This document shows positions 53,132-61,517 of a stretch of 64,000 nucleotides of DNA, one piece after another. The notes under the pieces are model-generated. The model ran no database searches. It worked only from the letters and a program-made list of their open reading frames with translations, and was not told where the DNA came from. The first letter of the stretch is position 1. The number at the start of each line of letters is the position of its first letter. The translations under genes and the position numbers were made by a program. The stretch covers positions 3,465,219-3,529,218 of the forward strand of contig NZ_CP094828.1 in NCBI RefSeq assembly GCF_022865125.1, given 5' to 3'. This DNA comes from Acuticoccus sp. I52.16.1. Lineage in GTDB: Bacteria; Pseudomonadota; Alphaproteobacteria; Rhizobiales; Amorphaceae.

Positions 53132-53512
53132 ATGAAGCGTTTGCCGAATGGGTTTCGCAAGACCGCTCTCGTGGTCTTGGGTATCGTGTGCCTCGTGGTC
53201 GGGGCGATCACCGCGCCGACCCCACTGCCGACCGGCGTGCCGCTGCTGGCCATCGGCATCGTCCTCCTCGTCACCATATCGGCCACCGCGCGCCTCTACG
53301 TGCGCCGTCTACGCGCGGCGTCGGCTCCGGTGGACCGCGGCTTCGCCTTCGTGGAGACGCGCACGGCGCGGCCGATGTCCATCGTGCTGAAGCGCACGCG
53401 CCCGCTGGCACGCAAGATCGAGGCGAAGGCGGCGATGAAGGCGGCCACCGCGGCGCTGCAGTCGGTGCGCCACCGCAAGGACCGCCCGTCCACGGCCGGC
53501 CAGCCCGACTGA
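53132..53512 (+). CDS. Small two-helix membrane protein
   Basis: 126 residues from ATG 53132, with GAGG at 53123-53126. Two membrane helices around 11-30 and 34-55 joined by a Pro-rich turn (TAPTPLPTGVP), then a basic cytosolic tail (RLYVRRLRA ... RKIEAKAAMKAATAALQSVRHRKDR). The layout recalls PGPGW-type small membrane proteins. Its first third shares the lower-GC codon use of the preceding gene end. Confidence 0.7.
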   Translation: MKRLPNGFRKTALVVLGIVCLVVGAITAPTPLPTGVPLLAIGIVLLVTISATARLYVRRLRAASAPVDRGFAFVETRTARPMSIVLKRTRPLARKIEAKAAMKAATAALQSVRHRKDRPSTAGQPD

Positions 53513-53588
53513 GCGGCCCATTAACAAGACCGTTTGACGGCTTCGCGGCGTTGACCCAGAAGGGTGGCAAACCTCTGGAGGAACCGTC

Positions 53589-54869
53589 ATGGCCGAGCGA
53601 GACCCCGGCTTCAACACCCTGTCCATTCACGCCGGCGCGCAGCCCGACCCGACCACCGGCGCCCGCGCCACGCCGATCTACCAGACGACGTCGTTCGTGT
53701 TCGACGACGTCGACCACGCCGCGTCGCTGTTCGGCCTGCAGGCGTTCGGCAACATCTACACCCGCATCACCAACCCGACGAACGCGGTCCTGGAGGCGCG
53801 GGTCGCGGCGCTGGAAGGTGGCACGGCCGCGCTCGCCGTCGCCTCCGGCCACGCCGCCCAGCTCAACATCCTGCACACGCTGATGCATCCGGGGGCCGAG
53901 CTGGTCGCCTCCAACAAGCTCTACGGCGGCTCGATCAACCAGTTCACCCACTCGTTCAAGAACTTCGGGTGGAATGTGAAGTGGGCCGACGCGGACGACC
54001 CGGCCTCCTTCGCGGCCCAGGTCACCGACAAGACGCGGGCGATCTTCATCGAATCGATCGCCAATCCCGGCGGCGTGGTGATGGACATCGAGGCGATCGC
54101 CAAGGTGGCCAAGGACGCCGGCGTGCCGCTCATCGTCGACAACACGATGGCGACCCCCTACCTCATCCGCCCGTTCGAGCACGGTGCCGACATCGTCTGC
54201 CACTCGGCGACCAAGTTCCTGGGTGGTCACGGCAATTCCATCGCCGGCGTGATCGTCGACGGGGGCACCTTCAACTGGAGCGGCGACAAGCGCTACCCGA
54301 TGCTCTCCGAGCCGCGCCCCGAGTACGACGGGATGGTGCTCGCCGAGACGTTCGGCAACTTCGCCTTCGCCATCGCCTGCCGCGTGCTGGGTCTGCGCGA
54401 CCTGGGCGCGGCGCTGTCGCCGATGAACGCCTTCCTGGTGCTCACCGGCATCGAGACGCTCGCGCTGCGCATGCAGCGTCACTGCGAGAACGCGCAGAAG
54501 GTGGCCGAATTCCTCGCCGGTCACCCGAAGGTGTCGTGGGTGAGCTATCCGGGCCTGCCGGGTGACAAGTACAATGCGCTCGCCAAGAAGTACTGCCCCG
54601 ACGGTGCCGGTGCCGTGTTCACCTTCGGCCTTGCGGGCGGCTACGACGCGGGCGTGTCGCTGGTGTCCAACCTCGAGCTGTTCTCGCATCTGGCCAACAT
54701 CGGCGACACGCGCTCGCTGGTGATCCACCCCGCGTCCACCACGCACCGCCAGCTGTCGGACGAGGCGAAGGTGAAGGCGGGCGCGGGCCCGGACGTGGTC
54801 CGCCTGTCGGTCGGTATCGAGAATGCCGAGGACATCATCGCCGACCTCGACCAGGCGCTGAACAAGTAG
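53589..54869 (+). CDS. metY: O-acetylhomoserine aminocarboxypropyltransferase (sulfhydrylase)
   Basis: 426 residues from ATG 53589, with GGAGGAA upstream (53577-53583). Cys/Met metabolism PLP enzyme: PLP lysine K209 in HSATKFLGGHG, substrate-side YTRITNPTNAVLEARVAALEGG and IVDNTMATPYLIRPFEHGAD. The C-terminal SHPASTTHRQL-type motif (HPASTTHRQLSDE) marks the homoserine branch. It combines O-acetylhomoserine with sulfide to give homocysteine. The 76-bp leader shows no SAM-II-type pattern I can confirm. Confidence 0.92.
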   Translation: MAERDPGFNTLSIHAGAQPDPTTGARATPIYQTTSFVFDDVDHAASLFGLQAFGNIYTRITNPTNAVLEARVAALEGGTAALAVASGHAAQLNILHTLMHPGAELVASNKLYGGSINQFTHSFKNFGWNVKWADADDPASFAAQVTDKTRAIFIESIANPGGVVMDIEAIAKVAKDAGVPLIVDNTMATPYLIRPFEHGADIVCHSATKFLGGHGNSIAGVIVDGGTFNWSGDKRYPMLSEPRPEYDGMVLAETFGNFAFAIACRVLGLRDLGAALSPMNAFLVLTGIETLALRMQRHCENAQKVAEFLAGHPKVSWVSYPGLPGDKYNALAKKYCPDGAGAVFTFGLAGGYDAGVSLVSNLELFSHLANIGDTRSLVIHPASTTHRQLSDEAKVKAGAGPDVVRLSVGIENAEDIIADLDQALNK

Positions 54870-54957
54870 GCGGCGTGCCGGGGCGCCTCGATGGTTCCCC
54901 GGCGCGGCCCCGGCGGCCGAGCCGTGCCCGGTCGCTCCGCCCCGCGCTCGCCCTGCC

Positions 54958-55989
54958 TCAGGCGGTGGCGGCCGCGAGCGGGGCGCGCCTCGCCGCGACG
55001 ACCCGCGTCGCATTGTCGACACTGAGCCACAGCAGCACCGCGGCGACGAACTGATGCGTCAGCGCCAACGGCAGCGGGACGTGCCACACCACGGTGGCGA
55101 TGCCGATGGCCACCTGCACCAGCACGAGCCCCGCCAGCCGGCTCGTGCGCCCGGCCGCGCCGCCCCCACGCGCCACGAACGCCAGCGCGAGCGCAACGAC
55201 CAGCACCAGATAGCCCATCAGGCGATGGTCGAACTGAACGGTCAGCGGGTTCTCGAACATGTTGATCCACCAGGGATCCATGAGCCCCAGCCCCTCTGGG
55301 ATGAGCGCGCCTGCCATCGTCGGCCATTCGTCCGAGGCGAGGCCCGCGTCCAGCCCCGCGACCAACGCGCCCAGCGAGATCTGCCCCAGGATCAGGAACG
55401 GCATCAGCCGCGACAGGGTCGCCACGCCGGGCGCGACCGGTGAGCATCGCGCCCGGCCCGCGAGGCGGACCGAGAGCCACACCGCCAGCGCCAGGATCAC
55501 GCAGGCCAGCGTCATGTGCACGGCGAGGCGATACTGGCTGACGTCGACCCGTTCGGTGAGCCCGGAGGTGACCATCCACCAGCCGACCGCGCCTTGCAGG
55601 CCGCCCAGCGCCAGGAGCCCCAGCCCCCACGGCTTGAACCACCCCGGCAGCATCCCGCGCGCCCAGAAGAACGCCAGCGGGATCGCGAACACCAGGCCGA
55701 TCGAGCGCGCCACCAGCCGATGCGCCCATTCCCAGAAGTAGATCGATTGGAACTCGCCCAGGGTCATGCCGTGGTTGACGAGTTCGTATTCGGGGATCTG
55801 CTGGTAGAGTGCGAAGGCCTCGCGCCAGCCGGCCTCGGTCAGCGGCGGAATCACCCCGACGAGGGGTTGCCACTGGGTGATCGAGAGGCCGGAATCGGTG
55901 AGGCGCGTGCCGCCGCCGACCACCAATGTTGCGATGACGAAGGCCGCGACGATCCGCAGCCACCAGACGATTGAAGCGTGCGATTGCAT
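54958..55989 (-). CDS. ctaA: Heme A synthase (COX15/CtaA)
   Basis: 343 residues from ATG 55989 (MQSHASIVWWLR), which fits alphaproteobacterial CtaA; the frame also offers ATG 56037. Eight membrane helices in two similar four-helix halves, each with paired heme-ligand histidines: WEWAHRLVAR and LAVHMTLA in the first, FDHRLMGY and LTHQFVAA in the second. Signature GGGTRLTDSGLSITQWQPL follows helix 1. It oxidises heme O to heme A for cytochrome oxidase, linking it to the SCO1 gene at 49 kb. Confidence 0.92.
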   Translation of the reverse strand: MQSHASIVWWLRIVAAFVIATLVVGGGTRLTDSGLSITQWQPLVGVIPPLTEAGWREAFALYQQIPEYELVNHGMTLGEFQSIYFWEWAHRLVARSIGLVFAIPLAFFWARGMLPGWFKPWGLGLLALGGLQGAVGWWMVTSGLTERVDVSQYRLAVHMTLACVILALAVWLSVRLAGRARCSPVAPGVATLSRLMPFLILGQISLGALVAGLDAGLASDEWPTMAGALIPEGLGLMDPWWINMFENPLTVQFDHRLMGYLVLVVALALAFVARGGGAAGRTSRLAGLVLVQVAIGIATVVWHVPLPLALTHQFVAAVLLWLSVDNATRVVAARRAPLAAATA

Positions 55990-56107
55990 GGGATCTGGTC
56001 TAGCCCTGACGGCGCGCCGTGCCAAAGCCTTTGTCATGCGGTGCGACGACAGGGAGCGCCGCCGGTGTGAGGCGAGGGCGGCGCCGGACGCAGATGGGAG
56101 AGACGAC

Positions 56108-56308
56108 GTGAACGTGCGGGTGAAGAAGCTGATCGGGACGGTGGCGACGATGGTCTTCCTGATCGTCTACGTGCTGATGGCGATGGTGCTGGCCGTGCGG
56201 CTGCTGCCGGGGACCGGCGGCGTGACCCAGCTCGCCTACTACGTGGTCGCGGGGCTGATCTGGATCGTCCCGGTCGGCGCACTGATCAAGTGGATGCAGC
56301 GCGCCTGA
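56108..56308 (+). CDS. DUF2842 family small membrane protein
   Basis: 66 residues from GTG 56108, with GGGAGAG at 56096-56102. MNVRVKKLIGTVATM... then two membrane helices (about 10-32 and 40-60) and a short basic end (KWMQRA). Matches the alphaproteobacterial DUF2842 family, of unknown function. Divergent from ctaA. Its 3' end overlaps the convergent gene below by 23 bp. Confidence 0.8.
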   Translation: MNVRVKKLIGTVATMVFLIVYVLMAMVLAVRLLPGTGGVTQLAYYVVAGLIWIVPVGALIKWMQRA

Positions 56309-56864
56309 CCCACCGCCCGACGGCCGCGATCGCCTTGGCGAGAAGGATGGCGAGGCTTGCCGTCAACGTCGCGTAGGCGATGGCGATGCCCCAGCGGCCG
56401 TCCGCCCGCGCTTCGACCCCGAACGGTGCGCCGTCCGCCAGGCGCCGCATCTCGGCGCCACCGTGGCCGGCCAGCATGCGTCCGCCGGCGACCGGCACCG
56501 CCAGCGGGGCGGCCGGCTGCTCGGCCGCCAGTGCGGCCGCACCAGCTTCGGCTTCGGCGAGTTCCGCCTCGGCCTGGGCGGTGACCAGTTCCGCCTCGGC
56601 CTGCGCGATGGCCGCGTCGTCCAGCACCTCCATGGTAGCGATCTCCGCGTCGAGGCGCGGGTTCGGCGCGATGGGGGCGTCCCCCGTGTCGCCGGGCGCG
56701 CGCGGCTGGGCCAGGGCTGCGCCGGCGCGCGGGCGTGGGGCGAGGCCCGCGGCCGAGACGGCTGCCGGGCGGGTCCGCTCGAACTCGAACAGTGCCGGTC
56801 CGGGCAGCGGACCGAGGACGGCGGCGAGCACGGCGACGATCGCCAGGGCGCCAAGCCTTCGCAT
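56286..56864 (-). CDS. Hypothetical membrane-anchored protein, Ala/Glu rich
   Basis: 192 residues from ATG 56864, with GGGAGA spaced six bases upstream. N-terminal signal or anchor helix (MRRLGALAIVAVLAAVLGPL), a central Ala/Glu-rich probable coiled coil (AQAEAELVTAQAEAELAEAEAG), and a C-terminal membrane helix (WGIAIAYATLTASLAILLAKAIA). No family recognised. High GC gives long open frames by chance, but the ribosome binding site and ordered hydrophobic segments support a real gene. Confidence 0.55.
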   Translation of the reverse strand: MRRLGALAIVAVLAAVLGPLPGPALFEFERTRPAAVSAAGLAPRPRAGAALAQPRAPGDTGDAPIAPNPRLDAEIATMEVLDDAAIAQAEAELVTAQAEAELAEAEAGAAALAAEQPAAPLAVPVAGGRMLAGHGGAEMRRLADGAPFGVEARADGRWGIAIAYATLTASLAILLAKAIAAVGRWVRRAAST

Positions 56865-57023
56865 CCTGCATCTCCCGAGCGGTGAACCTCGGGTCACGAT
56901 CGCATCCAGGCCTGTGCCCAGGCTCGGCCCGCCGGGACGGCACGCAGCGACGCGCGGGGCGCGGAAAAGCCCCCATCCCCCGCTTGCGCCGGCGAAACAA
57001 ACCCTATACGTCGAGGCACAGCT

Positions 57024-57100
<77 letters not shown>

Positions 57101-57433
57101 TTGTTTTCAAAGCCTCAGCCGCGGTCTCGGACCGGCGATGAACCGCCACGTATGGTGAACGGTCGTCGTCGATCGTCCATCGCCGGCGCAACGCCTTGCG
57201 CGCGGTGGCAAAGGTCGGCCGATCCACGGCCGGGCCGCTCGGTTTCCGCTGTACGGCGCCCTCCAATCGGCATCGGCCGCGAACATCCGGCGACATCGAC
57301 CGGCCCCGACGCGCCCGTCGCGTTGCACGACGTCACGCCCATGATCCTTCGAGGCACGACGCGGCGGACCTTTTGCGCACCGACTTCCACTTTTTCGACG
57401 CCGTCGGGGTTCTCGCGGGCGCGGGGGCGGCGC
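57101..57433. other. Gap after tRNA-Pro
   Basis: 333 bp between the tRNA and the convergent MFS gene. I see no credible gene, no copy of the tRNA 3' end that would mark an integrated element, and no clear terminator. Frames crossing it on the minus strand run into the tRNA and lack ribosome binding sites. Confidence 0.5.
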
Positions 57434-58918
57434 CTACGTCGATCCCGAGGCGGTGTCGTGGTCCGCGGGGGCGGGCGTCTCGCCTGCCTGGGCGGCGGCG
57501 ACGTCGAGCGACTCGGCGGCAGGGGCGGGCGCGGTGATGAGGTCGTCGTCCTCGTGCGGCGCCTCGATGGTGTCGCCGTTGGGCTCGTCGTCGTCGTCCA
57601 CGCCGGCGGCGAAGGGGGTGAACCCGACCGGCATCTCCATCGACGGGTCGTCCTCCTCGATGATCTCCGGCGTGATCGCGCCGCCGACGACGGCGGTCGA
57701 GGCGTAGTCGAAGTCGCTGCGGAACTCTTCCTTGGGGCGGCGGCGGATGGTGATGCGCGCGCTGACGAAGAGCACCAGCGTCACCGCGCTACAGGCGATC
57801 GTCAGGAACAGGCCGCCCGGGCCGATGAGGGCCATCATCGTCGAAGCCACCAGCGGGCCGAAGATCGACCCGACGCCGAAGACGATGAGGAGCGCGGCCG
57901 AGGTCGGCACGATCTCCTCCGGCGGCGTCCAGTCGTAGGCGTGGGCGGCGGCCAGCGAGTAGATCGGCAGCATCGTCAGACCGACGACGAAGCCGAAGGC
58001 GAGGATCATGATGTCCGGCAGGAAGTCGGCGAAGGCCATCAGCAGGCCGATGGCCGCCGTCGCCGCGGCCGCTCCCAGCAGCACCAGGCGGCGGTCGACG
58101 AAGTCCGAGATGCGGCCGAGCGGGTACTGACCGATGGCGCCGCCCATGACCGAGGCGGAGACGAAGATGGCCGCCTCGTCCGTCCGGAAGCCGGAATCGA
58201 TGGCGAAGATCGAGCCCAGGCCGTTGAACGAGCCCGCCATCACGCCCGACAGGAACGAGCCGACGAACGCCGCCGGCGCGGTCTGCCACAGGATGCCGGG
58301 ATTGAACTTCACCACCGGGATCGGCGCCGGCTGGCTCGCCTTCGTCAGCGCCACCGGAACGGCCGCGATGGACAGCATGATCGAGCACATGGCGAAGAGG
58401 GCGAACGAGGAGATCGGCTGCACGGCGACGCCGAGCTGGCCGATCGAGATCGTGGCATAGGTGATGACGATGTACGTGCTCATCACCGTGCCGCGGGTGG
58501 TGTTGGTCGCCTTTTCGTTGAGCCAGCTCTCGATGATGACGAGCAGGCCCGAGATGCAGAAGCCGGTGCCGAAGCGGAACACCATCCACGACACCTCGTC
58601 CGTCACCAGCGGGAAGGAGAGGGCGGCGGCGGAGACCAGCGACACCATCGCCGCGAAGGCGCGGATGTGGCCGGCACGCAGGATGAGATAGGGGGCGAAA
58701 ACGCAGCCGGCGACGAAGCCGGCATAATAGGTGGAGCTGAGGAGGCCGATGGCGACGCGCGAGAAACCTTCCAGGTCGGCGCGCAGCGGGATGAGCGTCG
58801 CCTGCAACCCGTAGCCCAGGTAGAGCAGCGCCGTCCCCAGGAGGAGCGCTGCCACGGGCGCGAGGGCACTGCGTACGCTGACCCGCTCCGGAGTCGCCTC
58901 GATCGTTCCACTCGACAT
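57434..58918 (-). CDS. MFS transporter (YcaD-like) with acidic C-terminal tail
   Basis: 494 residues from ATG 58918. Twelve membrane helices with MFS features (FRFGTGFCISGLLVIIESWLNEKA after helix 4). The WLNE region and length resemble the YcaD/sugar-phosphate-type MFS group. After the last helix (about 405) comes a ~90-residue acidic tail (IIEEDDPSMEMP, GVDDDDEPNGDT, HEDDD), unusual for the family and perhaps a binding or regulatory segment. Substrate unknown. Confidence 0.87.
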   Translation of the reverse strand: MSSGTIEATPERVSVRSALAPVAALLLGTALLYLGYGLQATLIPLRADLEGFSRVAIGLLSSTYYAGFVAGCVFAPYLILRAGHIRAFAAMVSLVSAAALSFPLVTDEVSWMVFRFGTGFCISGLLVIIESWLNEKATNTTRGTVMSTYIVITYATISIGQLGVAVQPISSFALFAMCSIMLSIAAVPVALTKASQPAPIPVVKFNPGILWQTAPAAFVGSFLSGVMAGSFNGLGSIFAIDSGFRTDEAAIFVSASVMGGAIGQYPLGRISDFVDRRLVLLGAAAATAAIGLLMAFADFLPDIMILAFGFVVGLTMLPIYSLAAAHAYDWTPPEEIVPTSAALLIVFGVGSIFGPLVASTMMALIGPGGLFLTIACSAVTLVLFVSARITIRRRPKEEFRSDFDYASTAVVGGAITPEIIEEDDPSMEMPVGFTPFAAGVDDDDEPNGDTIEAPHEDDDLITAPAPAAESLDVAAAQAGETPAPADHDTASGST

Positions 58919-59097
58919 TGGGCCCGCCTGGGTAAGCCGCGGTAGTTGGGACGCCGGATATCGTGCCGCGTGAGCACGTGTCGAGGGGAAAATTCCTCGT
59001 TCGCGTGATCGAAGGGTGTGGGCGAAGGTTTCGCACAAGCCCCGGTGGTGGCGGGGCTTGTCCGGTGGTGTCGCGGGGCAGGTCCGCCCAGCGCTGC

Positions 59098-59118
59098 CGC
59101 GGCGCTTCAGGCGCCGCG
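59098..59118 (-). other. Hairpin downstream of xseB
   Basis: CGCGGCGC (59098-59105) and GCGCCGCG (59111-59118) form a perfect 8-bp stem with a 5-nt loop, 23 nt after the xseB stop on the minus strand. A second hairpin, ACAAGCCCC (59035-59043) with GGGGCTTGT (59053-59061), lies further on. Neither has a T-tract. They may end or stabilise the Sua5-HDAC-xseB message. Confidence 0.4.
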
Positions 59119-59141
59119 ACGGTGGCACGAACGCGGCGCGA

Positions 59142-59477
59142 TCAGAACGGGATGTCGTCGTCGATCGGGGTCGGCTCGGCCGGGCGGGAGGCCGGTCGCG
59201 GCTCGGCCTTGCTCTCGGCGCGCGGTTCGGCCTTGTCGAGCGGTTCGGTGCCGGCGGGCTCGCCGCCGGCCTTGAGACGCACCTTCTCGACGCGCATCTC
59301 GGCGTTCTTCAGGAGCGCGTCGCAGCGGGTCTTCAGCGCCTCGCCGCGCTCGTAGTAGGTGATCGACTCCTCGAGCGGCACGTTGCCCTTCTCCAGCTTG
59401 TCGACGATCTCCTCCAGCTCGCCCATGGCGGCCTCGAAGGTCATGCTTGCGACGTCGGGCCGGTTGGCTTCGCTCAT
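59142..59477 (-). CDS. xseB: Exodeoxyribonuclease VII small subunit
   Basis: 111 residues. The XseB core (about 12-72) is FEAAMGELEEIVDKLEKGNVPLEESI...YYERGEALKTRCDALLKNAE, a helical hairpin that wraps XseA. A ~35-residue charged Pro/Ala/Glu tail follows (ESKAEPRPASRPAEP, ending DDDIPF). Last gene of the sua5-HDAC-xseB group, 12 nt after the HDAC gene. XseA is not in the window. Confidence 0.93.
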   Translation of the reverse strand: MSEANRPDVASMTFEAAMGELEEIVDKLEKGNVPLEESITYYERGEALKTRCDALLKNAEMRVEKVRLKAGGEPAGTEPLDKAEPRAESKAEPRPASRPAEPTPIDDDIPF

Positions 59478-59489
59478 GGGGTGTTCTCC

Positions 59490-60413
59490 TTACGCGGACA
59501 TCAGCTCGGAGACGTGGGCGGCGACGCAGCGTCCGAGCGCGGCGAGATCGTATCCGCCCTCCAGCGACGATACGACCCGTCCCCCGCAACAGCGGTCCGC
59601 CACCTCCAGTATTCGCTGCGTGATCCACACGAAATCGTCGTCGGTGAGGCGGATGCCGCCGAGGGGGTCGTCCTCGTGCGCGTCGAACCCGGCGGACAGG
59701 ATCAGGAATTCCGGCTCGAAGGCGTTGAGGGCCGGCATCACCGCGCCGTCGAACAGGGTGCGATAGAGCGAGCTCGACGTTCCCGGCGGCAGCGGCACGT
59801 TGAGGATGTTGCCGACGCCGCGCTCGTTGGCCTCGCCGGTGCCGGGATAGAGCGGGCTCTGGTGGGTCGAGATATAGAGGACGCTGGCGTCGTCCCAGAA
59901 GATGTCCTGCGTGCCGTTGCCGTGGTGGACGTCGAAGTCGACGATGGCGACGCGGCCGACGCCGTGGGCGCGCTGGGCGTGCCGGGCGGCGATCGCCACG
60001 TGGTTGAGGAAGCAGAAGCCCATCGCGCGGTTGTGCTCGGCATGGTGGCCCGGCGGGCGGCCGATGACGAAGGCGTTCTTGTCCTCCCCGGCGAAGAGCG
60101 CGTCGGTCGCCGCCATCAGAGCGCCGCTGGCGACGCGGGCGGCCTGCATCGTCGAGGGGCCCATCGAGGTGTCGGCGTCGACGGCGACGAGGCCGTGTTC
60201 GGGCACCAGCGCATCGAGCTTGGCGAGGTAGCCGGCGGGATGGACGGCGGTGATCGCCGCGTCGGGCGCGGGGGCGGCGGTGCGTCGGGGCAGCGGCTCG
60301 AACTTGGGGTGGGCGAGGGCGCGCTCGGCGACGGCGAAGCGCTCCGCGCACTCCGGGTGGCCCGGCGGCGTCTTGTGCCGGCCGAAGACGGGGTCGGTGT
60401 AGATCAGGGTCAT
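59490..60413 (-). CDS. Histone deacetylase family protein (AcuC/amidohydrolase type)
   Basis: 307 residues from ATG 60413; upstream extension of the frame runs through other genes and is not used. Zinc-dependent deacetylase motifs intact: RPPGHHAEHNRAMGFC (tandem His), VDFDVHHGNGTQDIF (metal Asp and His), SAGFDAHEDDPLGG (second metal Asp) and LEGGYDL. Bacterial members deacetylate acetylpolyamines or acetyl-CoA synthetase. Start overlaps the Sua5 stop by 4 bp, so co-translated. Confidence 0.9.
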   Translation of the reverse strand: MTLIYTDPVFGRHKTPPGHPECAERFAVAERALAHPKFEPLPRRTAAPAPDAAITAVHPAGYLAKLDALVPEHGLVAVDADTSMGPSTMQAARVASGALMAATDALFAGEDKNAFVIGRPPGHHAEHNRAMGFCFLNHVAIAARHAQRAHGVGRVAIVDFDVHHGNGTQDIFWDDASVLYISTHQSPLYPGTGEANERGVGNILNVPLPPGTSSSLYRTLFDGAVMPALNAFEPEFLILSAGFDAHEDDPLGGIRLTDDDFVWITQRILEVADRCCGGRVVSSLEGGYDLAALGRCVAAHVSELMSA

Positions 60414-61489
60414 CGAGAGCCGTCGCCTTGTCGTTGAGTGTGGTCCGCGCCGGGTCCGTCCGGGGGGCATGCGGCGGGTGCGTCCTGGGGCCGGGGCGCT
60501 GCGGCGCGCTTCAGGCGGTCGCGGATGGCGAGGCCGATGCCGAAGGCCGGGATCGGCGAGACGGCGATCGTCGCCGCGCCGGTGGCGTCCAGCCGGCGCA
60601 GCCCTTCGTAGAGGCCGCGGGCCGCCTCGTCGAGGTCGCCGGTCGGTGACAGGCGCACGGTGCGGGCGGTGCTGGCCGCCGATGTCTCGGTGCCCAGTGC
60701 CAGCCAGGCTTCGTCGGGGCGCACGTCCGCGGCCGCAACGTCGAGCCGCACGCGCGCGGCCGGTGCATAATGCGAGGCGAGGAGGCCGGGCGAGCGCAGC
60801 GGCCCCAGGGCGTGCGCCGGGGGCGAGGTGGCGAGCGGGCCGAGCCGCGCTTCCAGCGCCTCGACCGGCACCGCGCCGGGCCGCAGGAGGCGTGGCGCCC
60901 CCGTCAGGTCCACCACGGTGGACTCGACGCCGACCGGGCACCCGCCCGCATCGACGATGAGGTCGATCCGGTCGGCCAGCTCCGCCGCGACGGCCTCCGC
61001 GGTCGTCGGCGAGACGCGACCCGAGCGGTTGGCGCTGGGCGCGACCAGCGGTCCCGTCGCCGCCGCCACGCCGCGGAAGAAGGGCGAGGCGGGGATGCGC
61101 ACCGCGACGGTCATTCCGCCGGCAAGCGCGGCGGGCGCGACGGCGGCCGAGTCGGTGAGTTCGAGCACCACCGTCAGCGGTCCGGGCCACAGGTCCGCCA
61201 GCGCAAGGGCCGGGCCGGTGGCGGCAAAGGCGGCGGCCTGTTCGAGGTTCGCCACGTGCACGATCAAGGGGTTGCTCGACGGGCGGCCCTTTGCGGCGTA
61301 GAGACGCGCCACGGCGGCATCGGATGCGGCGAGGGCGGCGAGACCGTAGACGGTCTCGGTCGGCAGCGCCGCGAGGCCGCCTGCGGACAGGACCGCGACG
61401 GCACGGGCGTGCGCGCGGTCCTGCGGCATGGCCGGGATCCGTTCCGCGCCGCCGAGGGTGCCACCGTCCGTGTGAGCGCCTATTGTCAT
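60410..61489 (-). CDS. L-threonylcarbamoyladenylate synthase (Sua5/YwlC)
   Basis: 359 residues. The YrdC catalytic domain (about 25-210: PTETVYGLAALAASDAAVARLYAAKGRP, SANRSGRVSPTTAEAV) is joined by a linker (SPGLLASHYAP, the conserved Sua5 motif) to the C-terminal Sua5 domain (about 240-335). It makes threonylcarbamoyl-AMP for the t6A37 modification of tRNA. First gene of the minus-strand group. No good ribosome site before ATG 61489; ATG 61429 is an alternative. Confidence 0.9.
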   Translation of the reverse strand: MTIGAHTDGGTLGGAERIPAMPQDRAHARAVAVLSAGGLAALPTETVYGLAALAASDAAVARLYAAKGRPSSNPLIVHVANLEQAAAFAATGPALALADLWPGPLTVVLELTDSAAVAPAALAGGMTVAVRIPASPFFRGVAAATGPLVAPSANRSGRVSPTTAEAVAAELADRIDLIVDAGGCPVGVESTVVDLTGAPRLLRPGAVPVEALEARLGPLATSPPAHALGPLRSPGLLASHYAPAARVRLDVAAADVRPDEAWLALGTETSAASTARTVRLSPTGDLDEAARGLYEGLRRLDATGAATIAVSPIPAFGIGLAIRDRLKRAAAPRPQDAPAACPPDGPGADHTQRQGDGSR

Positions 61490-61517
61490 AGAAGCGTGTT
61501 ATAAGGGGGGAGAGCAC

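Noticed and set aside
53513-53588. Possible SAM riboswitch in the metY leader
   Set aside because: Alphaproteobacterial met genes often carry SAM-II, but the 76-nt leader lacks the conserved pseudoknot sequences I would expect, so I do not call it.
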